The notes under the pieces were generated by a model that saw only the letters and a program-made list of their open reading frames with translations, made no database searches and was not told the DNA's origin. A stretch of DNA of 26,212 nucleotides from assembly GCA_001793775.1 (NCBI GenBank), contig MGIN01000027.1:9855-36066 (forward strand), read 5' to 3'. Every line of letters starts with the position of its first letter. The stretch's first letter is position 1. This stretch comes from Candidatus Wolfebacteria bacterium GWA1_42_9. GTDB lineage: Bacteria > Patescibacteriota > Minisyncoccia > UBA6257 > JAGOQP01. Both the position numbers and the translations under genes were made by a program. Positions 1 to 7,891 of this stretch are shown piece by piece.

Positions 1-861
1 CCTCCGGGAGCAGGTAAAACAATGCTCGCCCAATCATTGGTTTCCATTCTCCCCAATCTTTCTTTTGAAGAGGCGCTGGAGATTACTCAAATCTACAGCG
101 CCGCCGGACTGCTTTTGGAAAAACCGTTTGTCACTACCCGTCCTTTTCGTTCTCCTCACCACAATGCCTCTCTGGTATCGGTGGTGGGTGGGGGACAAGT
201 TCCCCGTCCGGGAGAAGTGAGTTTGGCTCATCGAGGGGTGCTTTTTCTGGACGAAATTTGTGAATTTCATCGGGACGTTTTGGAATCTTTGAGACAACCG
301 CTGGAAGATGGCCGAGTGACCATCGCCCGTTCGCGGGGAGTACTTACTCTTCCTTCCAAATTTATGCTGGTAGCGGCGGCCAACCCCTGTCCCTGCGGCT
401 ATGCCGGAGACGACAAAAAAGAATGCCGCTGCACTCCCTATGAAGTGGTTAAATATCAAAAAAAGATTTCCGGGCCTTTATTAGACAGAATTGATATTCA
501 TATTTGGGTAAATCGTTTAGAATCATCCGATTTTAAGAAAGAAGTTGATTTGGAAGAAACTCAAAAAGTAGGAGGGAAAATCAACCGGGCCCGGGAAATT
601 CAATACCAGAGAATAAAAAATTTAAAACTAAAAGCCTTTTCCAACGCCGAGCTTTCTTCCAGACAAATTGAGTCCTGTGCCAATTTAAACTTGGGGGCTA
701 AAAAACTTTTGGATTCAGTGATGGACAAATCCTACCTTTCGGCTAGGGGGTATTTTAGAATTCTTAAAGTTGCCCGGACAATCGCCGATATGGAAGAAAG
801 TGAAATTGTTACTCCTGAATTCTTGAGCGAGGCCTTCTCCTACCGCAGCCGGGTTAGTTGA
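1..861 (+). CDS. comM: ComM/YifB-type Mg-chelatase-like AAA ATPase, 3' part only
   Basis: The frame is open from base 1, so the start lies outside the window; 286 residues are visible, against about 500 for the whole family. The visible part opens inside the Walker A loop (PPGAGKT). It then shows the family's RPFRSPHH segment, a Walker B block (LFLDE), the hallmark ANPCPCGY, a later CRCT motif and the LLDRIDIHI sensor block, and ends in the helical Mg-chelatase C-terminal domain (LSARGYFRILKVARTIADM). In Haemophilus and Vibrio, ComM is a branch-migration helicase acting during integration of transformed DNA; the same role here is inferred. The missing N-terminal part is normally a Lon-like domain. 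The gene ends in TGA, which argues against UGA recoding. Identification is firm; function in this lineage is not. Confidence 0.93.
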   Translation, partial: PPGAGKTMLAQSLVSILPNLSFEEALEITQIYSAAGLLLEKPFVTTRPFRSPHHNASLVSVVGGGQVPRPGEVSLAHRGVLFLDEICEFHRDVLESLRQPLEDGRVTIARSRGVLTLPSKFMLVAAANPCPCGYAGDDKKECRCTPYEVVKYQKKISGPLLDRIDIHIWVNRLESSDFKKEVDLEETQKVGGKINRAREIQYQRIKNLKLKAFSNAELSSRQIESCANLNLGAKKLLDSVMDKSYLSARGYFRILKVARTIADMEESEIVTPEFLSEAFSYRSRVS

Positions 862-968
862 TTTGATAACTGCAGCCTGGGACTGCAACCGATAGCTACT
901 GCTTGGCTTGGATGATTTTTGGTGTTTTGGGTTTGTGATTTTTAAGCTTTTGGATTATCGTATATCTC

Positions 969-2597
969 ATGATATCGGCCGTTTTTGTGTTTCTGGACAG
1001 ATTCTTGGGAAAGATAGAGAGTTTTAAATCCAACATTTTTTATTGGGTGTTTTTTTTCCTGGGAGTCGTTTTTTTTAGGTATCTTTTGGAGGGGCTGGCC
1101 GGACTCGGAGTGGGAAAAGGATTTCTTCCCTCATTTGCTTTTATCCATTATTTTCTCTGGTACGGCGTAGTTTTTTTGGTGGCGGCGTTTATTATTCATG
1201 TTTTCTCCCGAAAACCAATCTCTTTTATCCTTAGATTAATCGTTGTTTTCTCTCCTTTCATCCTTTTTCCGGTTATTTTTCCTTTTATTATCGGCGAACC
1301 AGTAAATCTTTCCGCTCATTATGTTTATCTTTCCGATCCCCTACTCTTGATAAAAACAATTGGCAATTTTTTTGTCGATCATGGCTTTAGTGTTTCTCTC
1401 CGTCTTCAGATAGCAACCTCGCTGCTGGCTTTGGGGGCGTTTGTCTATTGGATAACCAAGAAATGGACCCGCTCTTTGGCGGCCATGCTTATTTCCTACG
1501 TTCTTTTAATTCTTATCGGCAGCCTTCCCAGCTTTGTGATTTTCTTCCAGAACCCGGAAGGGTTTTATCCAACCCCTTTCTTTCTGGATCTTTTTTATAA
1601 TCATTCTCAGGAGATTTTAATAGGCCGGGGATATTTTACCCAGCTTTCAAACAACACTTTTAATTTCTGGTTTGACTCTGTCTTGTCGGCGATTTTATTT
1701 CCGTTAATGATTCTGACTGTTTTATTAGCCACCTTTGCCCATCGGAAGGATTTTTTGAAGACAATTGTAAAAAATTGCCGGCTACGTAAGGGATTTGATT
1801 TTGCCGTCTCGATTTTTCTGGGAATGGCGGCGGGATTTTTTTTCTTCGGCGGTATTCCTCCGTTAAATTTTCTCAACATTGTTGCCCTGATTAACGTTCT
1901 TCTTGTCGGATTTCTTTTTTACGGAGCGACCGCTTTTTATGACGACGTTTACGACTCAAAAATCGATGTCATTTCCCATCCTCAGAGACCGATAGTTGCC
2001 GGCGCAATCAACCAGGTTAATTCCCTGAAAATTTCCTTAGGATTGGCTATTCTGTCTTTGTTGGGGGCTTTAATTATAAGTTTGCATTTGTTTGTTTTTG
2101 TTCTGGCTTCTTTATTTTTGGTGTTTGTTTATTCTTCTCCCCCCTTGCGATTAAAAAGATTTTTTTTGATTAATACTTCTTTGGTGGCCCTGGCCTTTCT
2201 CTTTTTTGTCTTGGGTGGATTTTTTACTGCCTTTCCCCAAAAAACGCCTGCCGACTTCCCCGCTGCCTTTGCTTGGTTGTTTTTTTTGACGATGGTGATT
2301 CTCGTTTCTCTCAAAGACATTTCTGATTATGAAGGAGACAGGGCGGGAGGAATTAAAACCCTGCCAGTGGTTTTGGGACCCAAGACGGCCAAGATGATTC
2401 TCGGCGGTGTTTTGGGTTTGATAATAATTTTAATTCCCTTATTTTTAGTAGAAGGCTCTTATTTTTTGAATATCTGGGCTATCGTCTTTGGAGTGGCGCT
2501 ATTTTATCTGATTAACAGAAAGAATTTTTCTGAAAAAAACACCTATCTGACAACAGTGTTCTTTCTGATGATTGCCGCGGCATATTTAATTTATTAG
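969..2597 (+). CDS. UbiA-family prenyltransferase with extra N-terminal membrane domain
   Basis: A 542-residue integral membrane protein. The C-terminal half (about residues 265-542) is a UbiA prenyltransferase. It has the first Asp-rich motif with D325, D326, D329 and D333 followed by HPQRPI, and the second, DISDYEGD, at 450-457; both bind the Mg-diphosphate of a polyprenyl donor. The family attaches isoprenoid chains to aromatic or sugar acceptors (quinones, heme O, decaprenyl-phosphoribose, archaeal lipids); the acceptor cannot be told here. The N-terminal 260 residues hold about six hydrophobic segments with no motif I recognise, so the protein is nearly twice the usual length of about 290. 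The start is the ATG just after an AT-rich stretch; there is no Shine-Dalgarno site. The 107-bp gap before it holds no gene. Confidence 0.85.
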   Translation: MISAVFVFLDRFLGKIESFKSNIFYWVFFFLGVVFFRYLLEGLAGLGVGKGFLPSFAFIHYFLWYGVVFLVAAFIIHVFSRKPISFILRLIVVFSPFILFPVIFPFIIGEPVNLSAHYVYLSDPLLLIKTIGNFFVDHGFSVSLRLQIATSLLALGAFVYWITKKWTRSLAAMLISYVLLILIGSLPSFVIFFQNPEGFYPTPFFLDLFYNHSQEILIGRGYFTQLSNNTFNFWFDSVLSAILFPLMILTVLLATFAHRKDFLKTIVKNCRLRKGFDFAVSIFLGMAAGFFFFGGIPPLNFLNIVALINVLLVGFLFYGATAFYDDVYDSKIDVISHPQRPIVAGAINQVNSLKISLGLAILSLLGALIISLHLFVFVLASLFLVFVYSSPPLRLKRFFLINTSLVALAFLFFVLGGFFTAFPQKTPADFPAAFAWLFFLTMVILVSLKDISDYEGDRAGGIKTLPVVLGPKTAKMILGGVLGLIIILIPLFLVEGSYFLNIWAIVFGVALFYLINRKNFSEKNTYLTTVFFLMIAAAYLIY

Positions 2598-2630
2598 CTT
2601 CTCGGTTGTATTTTGTATTAATCTCTGTTT

Positions 2631-2666
2631 TTGCTCATTTATCTGCTATAGCAGATAAATGAGCAA
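2631..2666. repeat. Perfect 36-bp palindrome
   Basis: The two 18-base halves (TTGCTCATTTATCTGCTA and its exact reverse complement) meet with no spacer. The palindrome lies between the UbiA-family gene and the helicase gene. It is not followed by a T-run on either strand, so it is not a standard intrinsic terminator. It could be a binding site for a dimeric protein, an RNA hairpin acting at the 3' end of the upstream transcript, or a cruciform. Confidence 0.9.
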
Positions 2667-2692
2667 TTAGTTAACTAGGAAATTTTCGTATT

Positions 2693-2728
2693 CATTAGTA
2701 TCATTGGTACCATTAGTATATTAGTATC
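2693..2728 (+). repeat. Degenerate 9-bp tandem repeat before the helicase start
   Basis: Four imperfect copies of CATTAGTAT (CATTAGTAT, CATTGGTAC, CATTAGTAT, ATTAGTATC) end 8 bases before the helicase ATG at 2737. They include TAGTAT (2722-2727), a weak -10 candidate. They probably arose by slippage. Confidence 0.65.
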
Positions 2729-2736
2729 TTATATTC

Positions 2737-4527
2737 ATGTTCTCCGATTTAAACGAAAGACAAAAAGAGGCGGTTTTTTGGGGAAATGGCCCTCTTTTGA
2801 TTGTGGCTGGAGCTGGGTCGGGAAAAACCAAAACTCTTACTTCTCGCCTGGCGTTTTTGATATCGGAGAGAAAAGTGGATCCTCAAAGAATTATTGCCAT
2901 TACTTTTACTAACAAGGCGGCCGGTGAGATGAAAGAGAGGGTGGAGAAGATGACAAAAAACCCAAAAATCTCCCGGCAGCCATTTTTAGGGACATTCCAT
3001 TCTTTGGGAGCGAGGATTCTGAGAAAAGAAGCGGGATTATTTGGAAGAACTGCCGACTTTTCTATCTTTGACGGCGACGATTCTTTGCGACTGGTAAAAA
3101 AAATAGTTAAAAACGCCAACCTTTCCTCAAAAAAACTGTCCCCGGCCGCGTTTCTTAAAGAATTTTCCCGGGTTAAGAGCGAGTTGATTGAGATTGGTGA
3201 TTTTTTGAATGGAGGAGAAAAAGAACAGCTGGTTTGGGAATTTTTTGAGGATTACGAGACGGCTCTGGAAAGAAATAACGCCTTTGATTTTGATGATTTA
3301 ATTGAAAAAGTGGTCCGCCTTTTTAGAGAAGACAAAAAAGTCTGGGAAAGATATCGGAGCCAATACGATTATGTTTTGGTGGATGAGTATCAGGACATAA
3401 ACACCGCCCAATATTGGATGCTGCGCCTGCTGGTCGGGCCTCATAACAACATTAACGTTGTCGGAGACGACTCCCAATCGATTTACAGCTTCCGCTTTTC
3501 CGACTTCAGAAACTTTCTTAATTTTGAAAGAGATTGGCCCCAAGCCAAAACCGTATTTTTGGAGCAAAATTATCGTTCCACCCAAAACATCATTGAATCC
3601 TCTTCGGCAGTTATTGCCAGAAACACTCTGGGGAAATTAAAAAAGCTTTGGACGAATAATTCCCGGGGCACTTTAATTAAAGTTATCGAGCACAGCGATG
3701 AATTTGAGGAGGCAGATTTTATTGTTAACCGGGCTCGTGAATTTATTAACCAAAAAAAGAGTGTGGGAATTCTCTTTCGAACCAACGCCCAAAGTCGGGC
3801 GTTGGAACAGCTCTTTTTGGAATATGGGGTGAGTTACAATCTTTTCGGCGCTCTGTCTTTTTATGAAAGAAAAGAGATTAAAGACATCGTTGCCGCTCTG
3901 CGTTTTGCTTTCAATCCCAAAGACGAGATGAGCTGGGAGCGTCTGGAAAAAAGTTTTTCGAAAAAAACGGCAGTCGTTCTAAAAAACGGCTTGTTGGAAA
4001 AAAGAAAAAACTCTTCTCCTGCCGATTTGGTCGGTTATTTTCTGAAAACCACCGATTATTTCGAGGAAATCAAAAAAGAATACGTAAATTTTCAGGAAAG
4101 ACAGGAAAACATCCAGGAGTTAATTTACTTTGCCGGTCAATTTGAGAGCTTGGGAAATTTTTTAGAGAAAATTGCTCTGGCCAGCCCCCTGGACCTGACT
4201 CTGGGAAGGAGAAAGAAGAAAAAACTAAACCTGCAAGCGGCCAGTTTGATGACCATTCATCTGGCCAAGGGCCTGGAATTTGATGTGGTTTTGGTAGTGG
4301 GAGTCAATGAAGGAATCCTGCCTCATCAGCGGTCTTTGTTCTCCGGTGATGATTTGGAAGAGGAGAGGCGTCTAATGTATGTGGCGATGACTCGCGCCCG
4401 GGAAGAGCTTTTTTTAAATTTTTTCGACACTCCCTCCCGCTTTCTTTACGAAATTCCTCCTGAGAAAGTTGAGTTTCAGGTGGAAAAACCGCTAGACGAG
4501 GAAGAGAGATGGATAGAATACAACTAA
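2737..4527 (+). CDS. UvrD/PcrA-type superfamily 1 DNA helicase
   Basis: ATP-driven 3'-5' DNA helicase of the UvrD/Rep/PcrA family, 596 residues. The helicase motifs appear in order: Q motif (LNERQKEAV, 5-13), Walker A with K30, motif Ia (ITFTNKAAGEMKERV), motif II VDEYQD (215-220), motif III (GDDSQSIYSFR), motif IV (LEQNYRS), motif V (TIHLAKGLEFDVVLVVG) and motif VI (RRLMYVAMTRAREEL). PcrA and UvrD are about 720 residues, so this is a short form with trimmed 2B and C-terminal regions. The family acts in nucleotide-excision and mismatch repair and in clearing RecA or stalled forks; which of these applies cannot be read from sequence. There is no Shine-Dalgarno site before the ATG, only a degenerate repeat. 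Confidence 0.93.
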   Translation: MFSDLNERQKEAVFWGNGPLLIVAGAGSGKTKTLTSRLAFLISERKVDPQRIIAITFTNKAAGEMKERVEKMTKNPKISRQPFLGTFHSLGARILRKEAGLFGRTADFSIFDGDDSLRLVKKIVKNANLSSKKLSPAAFLKEFSRVKSELIEIGDFLNGGEKEQLVWEFFEDYETALERNNAFDFDDLIEKVVRLFREDKKVWERYRSQYDYVLVDEYQDINTAQYWMLRLLVGPHNNINVVGDDSQSIYSFRFSDFRNFLNFERDWPQAKTVFLEQNYRSTQNIIESSSAVIARNTLGKLKKLWTNNSRGTLIKVIEHSDEFEEADFIVNRAREFINQKKSVGILFRTNAQSRALEQLFLEYGVSYNLFGALSFYERKEIKDIVAALRFAFNPKDEMSWERLEKSFSKKTAVVLKNGLLEKRKNSSPADLVGYFLKTTDYFEEIKKEYVNFQERQENIQELIYFAGQFESLGNFLEKIALASPLDLTLGRRKKKKLNLQAASLMTIHLAKGLEFDVVLVVGVNEGILPHQRSLFSGDDLEEERRLMYVAMTRAREELFLNFFDTPSRFLYEIPPEKVEFQVEKPLDEEERWIEYN

Positions 4528-4537
4528 GGTTGTCGGT

Positions 4538-4543
4538 TATAAT
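4538..4543 (+). promoter_or_regulatory. Candidate -10 element of rsmA
   Basis: A consensus TATAAT lies 17 bases before the rsmA ATG at 4561. A transcript starting about 7 bases downstream would have a leader of only about 10 bases. No clear -35 was found. Confidence 0.5.
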
Positions 4544-4560
4544 TAAAATGTCATTTAAAA

Positions 4561-5424
4561 ATGGGACTAAGGTTGGGACAACATTTTTTAAAAAGCGGTG
4601 AAATTCTGAAAAGAATCATTTCCGCCCTAGATTTAAAAGGGAGGGATTTTGTTGTGGAAATCGGTCCGGGGCACGGAGAACTGACTCGATATTTGGTGGA
4701 ATCTGGTGCTACCGTTATTGCGATAGAAAAGGACAAAAGACTGGTGGAATATCTGAGTAAAAAATTCGAAGCCCGAAGCGCAGAATCCGAAACAATATCA
4801 AAATCTCGAACATTAAATTCAAAACTGAATGTAATCGAAGGTGATGCTCTTGAGGTTTTACCAAACCTAACTCACAACTCACAACTCACAACTCACGACT
4901 GGAAATTAGTTGGTAATATTCCTTACTACATCACCGGGCACCTTCTGAGAATTATCGGAGATTTAGAGCAGAAACCGTCTCTAACAATTCTGCTTATTCA
5001 AAAAGAGGTGGCTAAACGTATCTGCGCTAGACCGCTTGAAATGACCCGTTCGAAAAACTCAGGGTCATCCCGAGCGAGTCGAGGGATGAATTTGCTGGCG
5101 GCCAGCGTTCAGTTCTGGGCGGAGCCCGGGATCTTGTTTTACGTGAAAAAAGGAAATTTTAATCCGCCTCCTAAAATAGATTCCGCTGTAATAAAACTGG
5201 AGACCAAAGATATTGCTGGGTATAAAGTAGATACGAATAAATATTATTCATTTACAAAGAAATTATTTAAGCAGCCGAGAAAAACCATTTTAAACAATCT
5301 GCTGGCAGGAGGTTATGAAAAAGAGAAAATTATTGAAGTTCTTGGTGAAGTTGGAATAAATCCAACTAATCGGCCCCAAAATTTGTCTTTAGACGATATT
5401 ATCCACATCAGTTTACTACTATAG
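4561..5424 (+). CDS. rsmA: 16S rRNA (adenine-1518/1519-N6) dimethyltransferase RsmA
   Basis: Dimethylates two adjacent adenines in the 3' terminal hairpin of 16S rRNA using S-adenosylmethionine. Visible marks are LGQHFL near the N-terminus, SAM-binding motif I (VVEIGPGHGEL), the NIPYYI catalytic block (the family's N-x-P-Y), and FNPPPKIDSAVIKL before the C-terminal helical domain. At 287 residues it is slightly long, because three low-complexity or repeat-like stretches lie in frame: about residues 69-88, 103-112 and 159-177. All fall between conserved motifs, where loops are expected, so the protein may still work. The ATG at 4561 is the only in-frame ATG after the stop at 4540; an ATG at 4548 is out of frame. 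It follows the helicase gene by 33 bases. Confidence 0.95.
   Translation: MGLRLGQHFLKSGEILKRIISALDLKGRDFVVEIGPGHGELTRYLVESGATVIAIEKDKRLVEYLSKKFEARSAESETISKSRTLNSKLNVIEGDALEVLPNLTHNSQLTTHDWKLVGNIPYYITGHLLRIIGDLEQKPSLTILLIQKEVAKRICARPLEMTRSKNSGSSRASRGMNLLAASVQFWAEPGILFYVKKGNFNPPPKIDSAVIKLETKDIAGYKVDTNKYYSFTKKLFKQPRKTILNNLLAGGYEKEKIIEVLGEVGINPTNRPQNLSLDDIIHISLLL
4765..4826 (+). repeat. Low-complexity intergenic-type insertion inside rsmA
   Basis: About 20 codons between motif I and the GDALEVL segment are built from repeated words such as CGAA, AATCCGAAAC and AAATTCAAAA. A similar word mix occurs inside the Mur ligase gene (25369-25409) and in the gap at 12533-12614. The family has no counterpart at this position as far as I know. 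Confidence 0.5.
4869..4896 (+). repeat. Four exact copies of a 7-bp unit inside rsmA
   Basis: The unit AACTCAC occurs four times in a row. Because 7 is not a multiple of 3, adding or removing one copy would shift the frame; three copies equal seven codons. It encodes a Thr/Asn/His-rich stretch before the catalytic NIPYY block. Confidence 0.9.
5042..5088 (+). repeat. REP-like double hairpin carried in frame in rsmA
   Basis: Two overlapping inverted repeats: TGACCC (5042-5047) with GGGTCA (5062-5067), and CATCCC (5066-5071) with GGGATG (5083-5088). The sequence resembles intergenic repeat elements of the TCATCC-CGAG-AGTCGA-GGATG type that I recall from many environmental genomes. It adds about 17 residues (EMTRSKN...SRASRG) ahead of the MNLLAASVQFWAEPGILF block. 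Confidence 0.7.
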
Positions 5425-5436
5425 AAGACAAAATAA

Positions 5437-5445
5437 TGATATAAT
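5437..5445 (+). promoter_or_regulatory. Extended -10 promoter ahead of the secretion locus
   Basis: TGATATAAT is an extended -10 (TGN plus exact TATAAT). No convincing -35 is present, which extended -10 promoters tolerate. The expected start near 5452 gives a leader of about 37 bases to the ATG at 5489. It is the only strong promoter-like site before the first five genes of the locus. Confidence 0.6.
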
Positions 5446-5488
5446 TTTCCCGGGAGAAGGCTAATACAAACGCCCGTTTTTCTGCAAT

Positions 5489-6331
5489 ATGACCAAGCTA
5501 AATTTTAAAAGCCCCATTTTTGCCTTTGGAATAATAGCCGTTATATTTGTTGGGTATTGGTTAATTTTTGGTGTGGGAAACGGTAGTGATTTTGGAAGCA
5601 GTCAGCCGCCAGCCGCCAACCGACAGGAAAATAATTTGTCTTTAGATAATTCACCCGGCTCTTTGCAGTGGGTGGAGAGTCCGGAGAGCGGTAAGTTGCC
5701 TTCGGAGAGCAGCTTAGTTGCTCCCAATTTGACCGATCTCATCTCTAAAAATATCGCCTCCGAGTTTGTTTCTAAAGTGGATTTTTCCAGGGCGTCCTCT
5801 TCTCCCCAGACTCTTTTAGACCAGATTCAGTCAATTGATTTGAAATCCGGCGATCTATCTGAAATTTTAGGGGTTAATCCTTTAGGGCTTGTTAAAGGAA
5901 TTTCCGATTCGGAAATAAAAATTTCTCAGGACAATTCTTTAGAGGCGACAAGAAAATACGGACAAGAATACGCCATTATTTTTTCTCAAGCGGGAGGGAC
6001 TATTGCCAGCGATCCGGACAAATTTGCAGATCTGCTTCTTGCCCCTGAAGATTCGAAAAATTCCCAACAATTATCCCAAATCTCTTTTGATTTGAATCAG
6101 GGGTTTGATAAAATGAAATTGTTGGAAACTCCTTCCGGTGTTGTTGATTTTCATAAAAAAGCCCTAGCGTTTCTCAAAAATTCCGCCATTGTCGTCGAGG
6201 CCGTCAAAGGAGGGGAACAAGACCCGCTCAGGGCTTACTTAGCCGTTCAGGAAGGGGTTCCTATTATCTCTTCCGATATTAATTATCTGGACGAGGCGTT
6301 TAAACAACTCTCTCTTAAATATAAATTCTAA
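5489..6331 (+). CDS. Unknown protein with N-terminal membrane anchor, first gene of secretion locus
   Basis: I do not recognise a family. The 280-residue protein has one N-terminal membrane segment (about residues 9-28, AFGIIAVIFVGYWLIFGVG) with Lys at position 3 before it. A Ser/Gly/Pro/Asn-rich linker follows to about residue 70, then a mostly helical soluble domain. The topology suggests a cytoplasmic N-terminus and an outer-face domain held at the membrane. There are no cysteines and no lipobox. It leads a run of closely spaced genes (3 bases to the next), so a part in assembling or bridging the secretion machine is likely but inferred. The start is the first ATG of the frame, with no Shine-Dalgarno site. 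Confidence 0.8.
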   Translation: MTKLNFKSPIFAFGIIAVIFVGYWLIFGVGNGSDFGSSQPPAANRQENNLSLDNSPGSLQWVESPESGKLPSESSLVAPNLTDLISKNIASEFVSKVDFSRASSSPQTLLDQIQSIDLKSGDLSEILGVNPLGLVKGISDSEIKISQDNSLEATRKYGQEYAIIFSQAGGTIASDPDKFADLLLAPEDSKNSQQLSQISFDLNQGFDKMKLLETPSGVVDFHKKALAFLKNSAIVVEAVKGGEQDPLRAYLAVQEGVPIISSDINYLDEAFKQLSLKYKF

Positions 6332-6334
6332 AAA

Positions 6335-7888
6335 ATGAACGGCCTTTTTAACAAAACCCTTTCTGTTTTTGTCTTAATAGCTTTTGTTTCTACGTTGACT
6401 TTCGGTTTTTTTCTCCAACCTAAGAAAGCGGAGGCGGGCTGGCCGACCACGGTCATCGCCGATATCCAGGGTGCTTTGAAGTGGACTTGGGAAAAAATAG
6501 AGACGGTATGGGATAAACTCGACAAAAAATATCGTGATATTATTGTCCGTATTATTATCGCCAAGATGCAGATGGATATTATCAGATCGATTGAGGGAGG
6601 AAATTTGTATGTTTCCGATTGGGGAGGTTTTCTTAAAGACACCGTTACCGAGCTGGTTTTCAATGAGTTTAACGAATATGTCCGCAAGGCGAGCGACGGC
6701 GAGGTGGATCTTTGTGTTCCTTACAGCGCCCAACTAATGGCTTTGTCGCTCGTTTCTTTGGGGCTGGCTTCCGGGGTCGGTCAACAATATTACGGGCTGC
6801 CTATCAGATGCACTTTTGATGAATTTAAGGCCAATCTTCAAAACACCTATGATTTTGTCCAGCGAGGCGGCTGGGCGGCTTATGACATCGCCTTTTCCCC
6901 GGGCGCCAATCCGTACTGGATGGCCTGGAGATTAGAGGATTCTATTGTAAGAAGAACAGCCGAGGAAAAAGAAAAGAAAAAAACAGAGGCCGAATCTTCG
7001 GGGGGCTATCTGGGGAACAAAACCTGTCTTGAATCGGAAGCAGGCACTCGCGAGGAGGTGGTAGCTATTTGTTCTGATCCGGATCTGCGTGACGAGGGTG
7101 AAACTCAACAGGAATGTGTAGACAGTATTATGGGGTCAAAATCGGGTAATAAATGTTTAAGAGAGGGTATAATTACTCCGGGAACGGCGGTGGCTGATTC
7201 GGTGATGTCGGCTATCGGAGGAGATTTTGATTATGCAGCCAATGTCCAGAGCGCCATTGCCGCCATTGTTAATGCTTTTGTAGGAAAAATTATAAGGAAG
7301 GGGTTGGCTTCCGGCGCCTCCCAATCCAGTGATTCCTATGGAATAGAGGAAGGAGACCTGACCGGCTCCGGATTCGAGGGATTTGAAGGAGAAAGACACG
7401 AACAGGACTTAAAAGACGCTCAAGAGAAATACGACGACACTCTCTATTATTTGAACAATGACCTGATCCCCGCCGTTCAACGGGTTCTGGCTCTGATTCA
7501 GCAGAAAAACCTTGAGAGTTGTGCCGCCACCCTTCCTTCGGCTGAAATAGACGAAGGTGGAGGGACCCAAAAAACCTATACAATTACCGACCTGATTGCC
7601 CTGGTTAGAGCTTTGGATGCGGTATCTGTTCAGGCTGGGCAGGAGGCAGAAACCAACAGAGCCGAGATAGATTCTTTATTAGCCGACACGGCGGCGACCG
7701 AAGAGCAAATCATAGACGCTTTAACTAGATACGATTCTTTTTACAAAACATACAAAGTCATAATGCAGGACGTTGAATCTGTCTCTGCCGGTCAGGACGG
7801 AAGTCTTTTAATTGTATTGGATAGTGTTTATAACGCTCTGTCAGCGGATGAAATATTCTGTCCGGCACTCCCTTCCACTTCTCCTTAA
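6335..7888 (+). CDS. Secreted Cys-containing protein of the type IV secretion-like locus
   Basis: The 517-residue product starts with a clear Sec signal peptide (residues 1-34, hydrophobic core SVFVLIAFVSTLTFGFFL, likely cut after AEA). The mature protein has eight cysteines, four of them in a 45-residue stretch near residues 230-275, which suggests disulfides outside the membrane. The first part is helical with Trp-rich turns (WTWEKIETVWDKLD, GGNLYVSDWGGFL). A Gly/Ser-rich middle is followed by a coiled-coil-like C-terminal third (about 350-500). I recall similar proteins just ahead of TrbL/VirB6-like genes in patescibacterial genomes, but cannot assign a VirB number; a VirB5-like minor subunit is one option. 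It is 3 bases from both neighbours, so it is very probably cotranscribed. Confidence 0.85.
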   Translation: MNGLFNKTLSVFVLIAFVSTLTFGFFLQPKKAEAGWPTTVIADIQGALKWTWEKIETVWDKLDKKYRDIIVRIIIAKMQMDIIRSIEGGNLYVSDWGGFLKDTVTELVFNEFNEYVRKASDGEVDLCVPYSAQLMALSLVSLGLASGVGQQYYGLPIRCTFDEFKANLQNTYDFVQRGGWAAYDIAFSPGANPYWMAWRLEDSIVRRTAEEKEKKKTEAESSGGYLGNKTCLESEAGTREEVVAICSDPDLRDEGETQQECVDSIMGSKSGNKCLREGIITPGTAVADSVMSAIGGDFDYAANVQSAIAAIVNAFVGKIIRKGLASGASQSSDSYGIEEGDLTGSGFEGFEGERHEQDLKDAQEKYDDTLYYLNNDLIPAVQRVLALIQQKNLESCAATLPSAEIDEGGGTQKTYTITDLIALVRALDAVSVQAGQEAETNRAEIDSLLADTAATEEQIIDALTRYDSFYKTYKVIMQDVESVSAGQDGSLLIVLDSVYNALSADEIFCPALPSTSP

Positions 7889-7891
7889 TTT

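Noticed and set aside
859..968. Reading through the TGA of the ComM-like gene (UGA as Gly, as in Gracilibacteria and SR1)
   Set aside because: The protein ends where the family ends, other genes also stop at TGA, and no internal TGA interrupts any conserved gene.
4548..4560. ATG at 4548, four bases after TATAAT, as rsmA start
   Set aside because: It is out of frame with RsmA.
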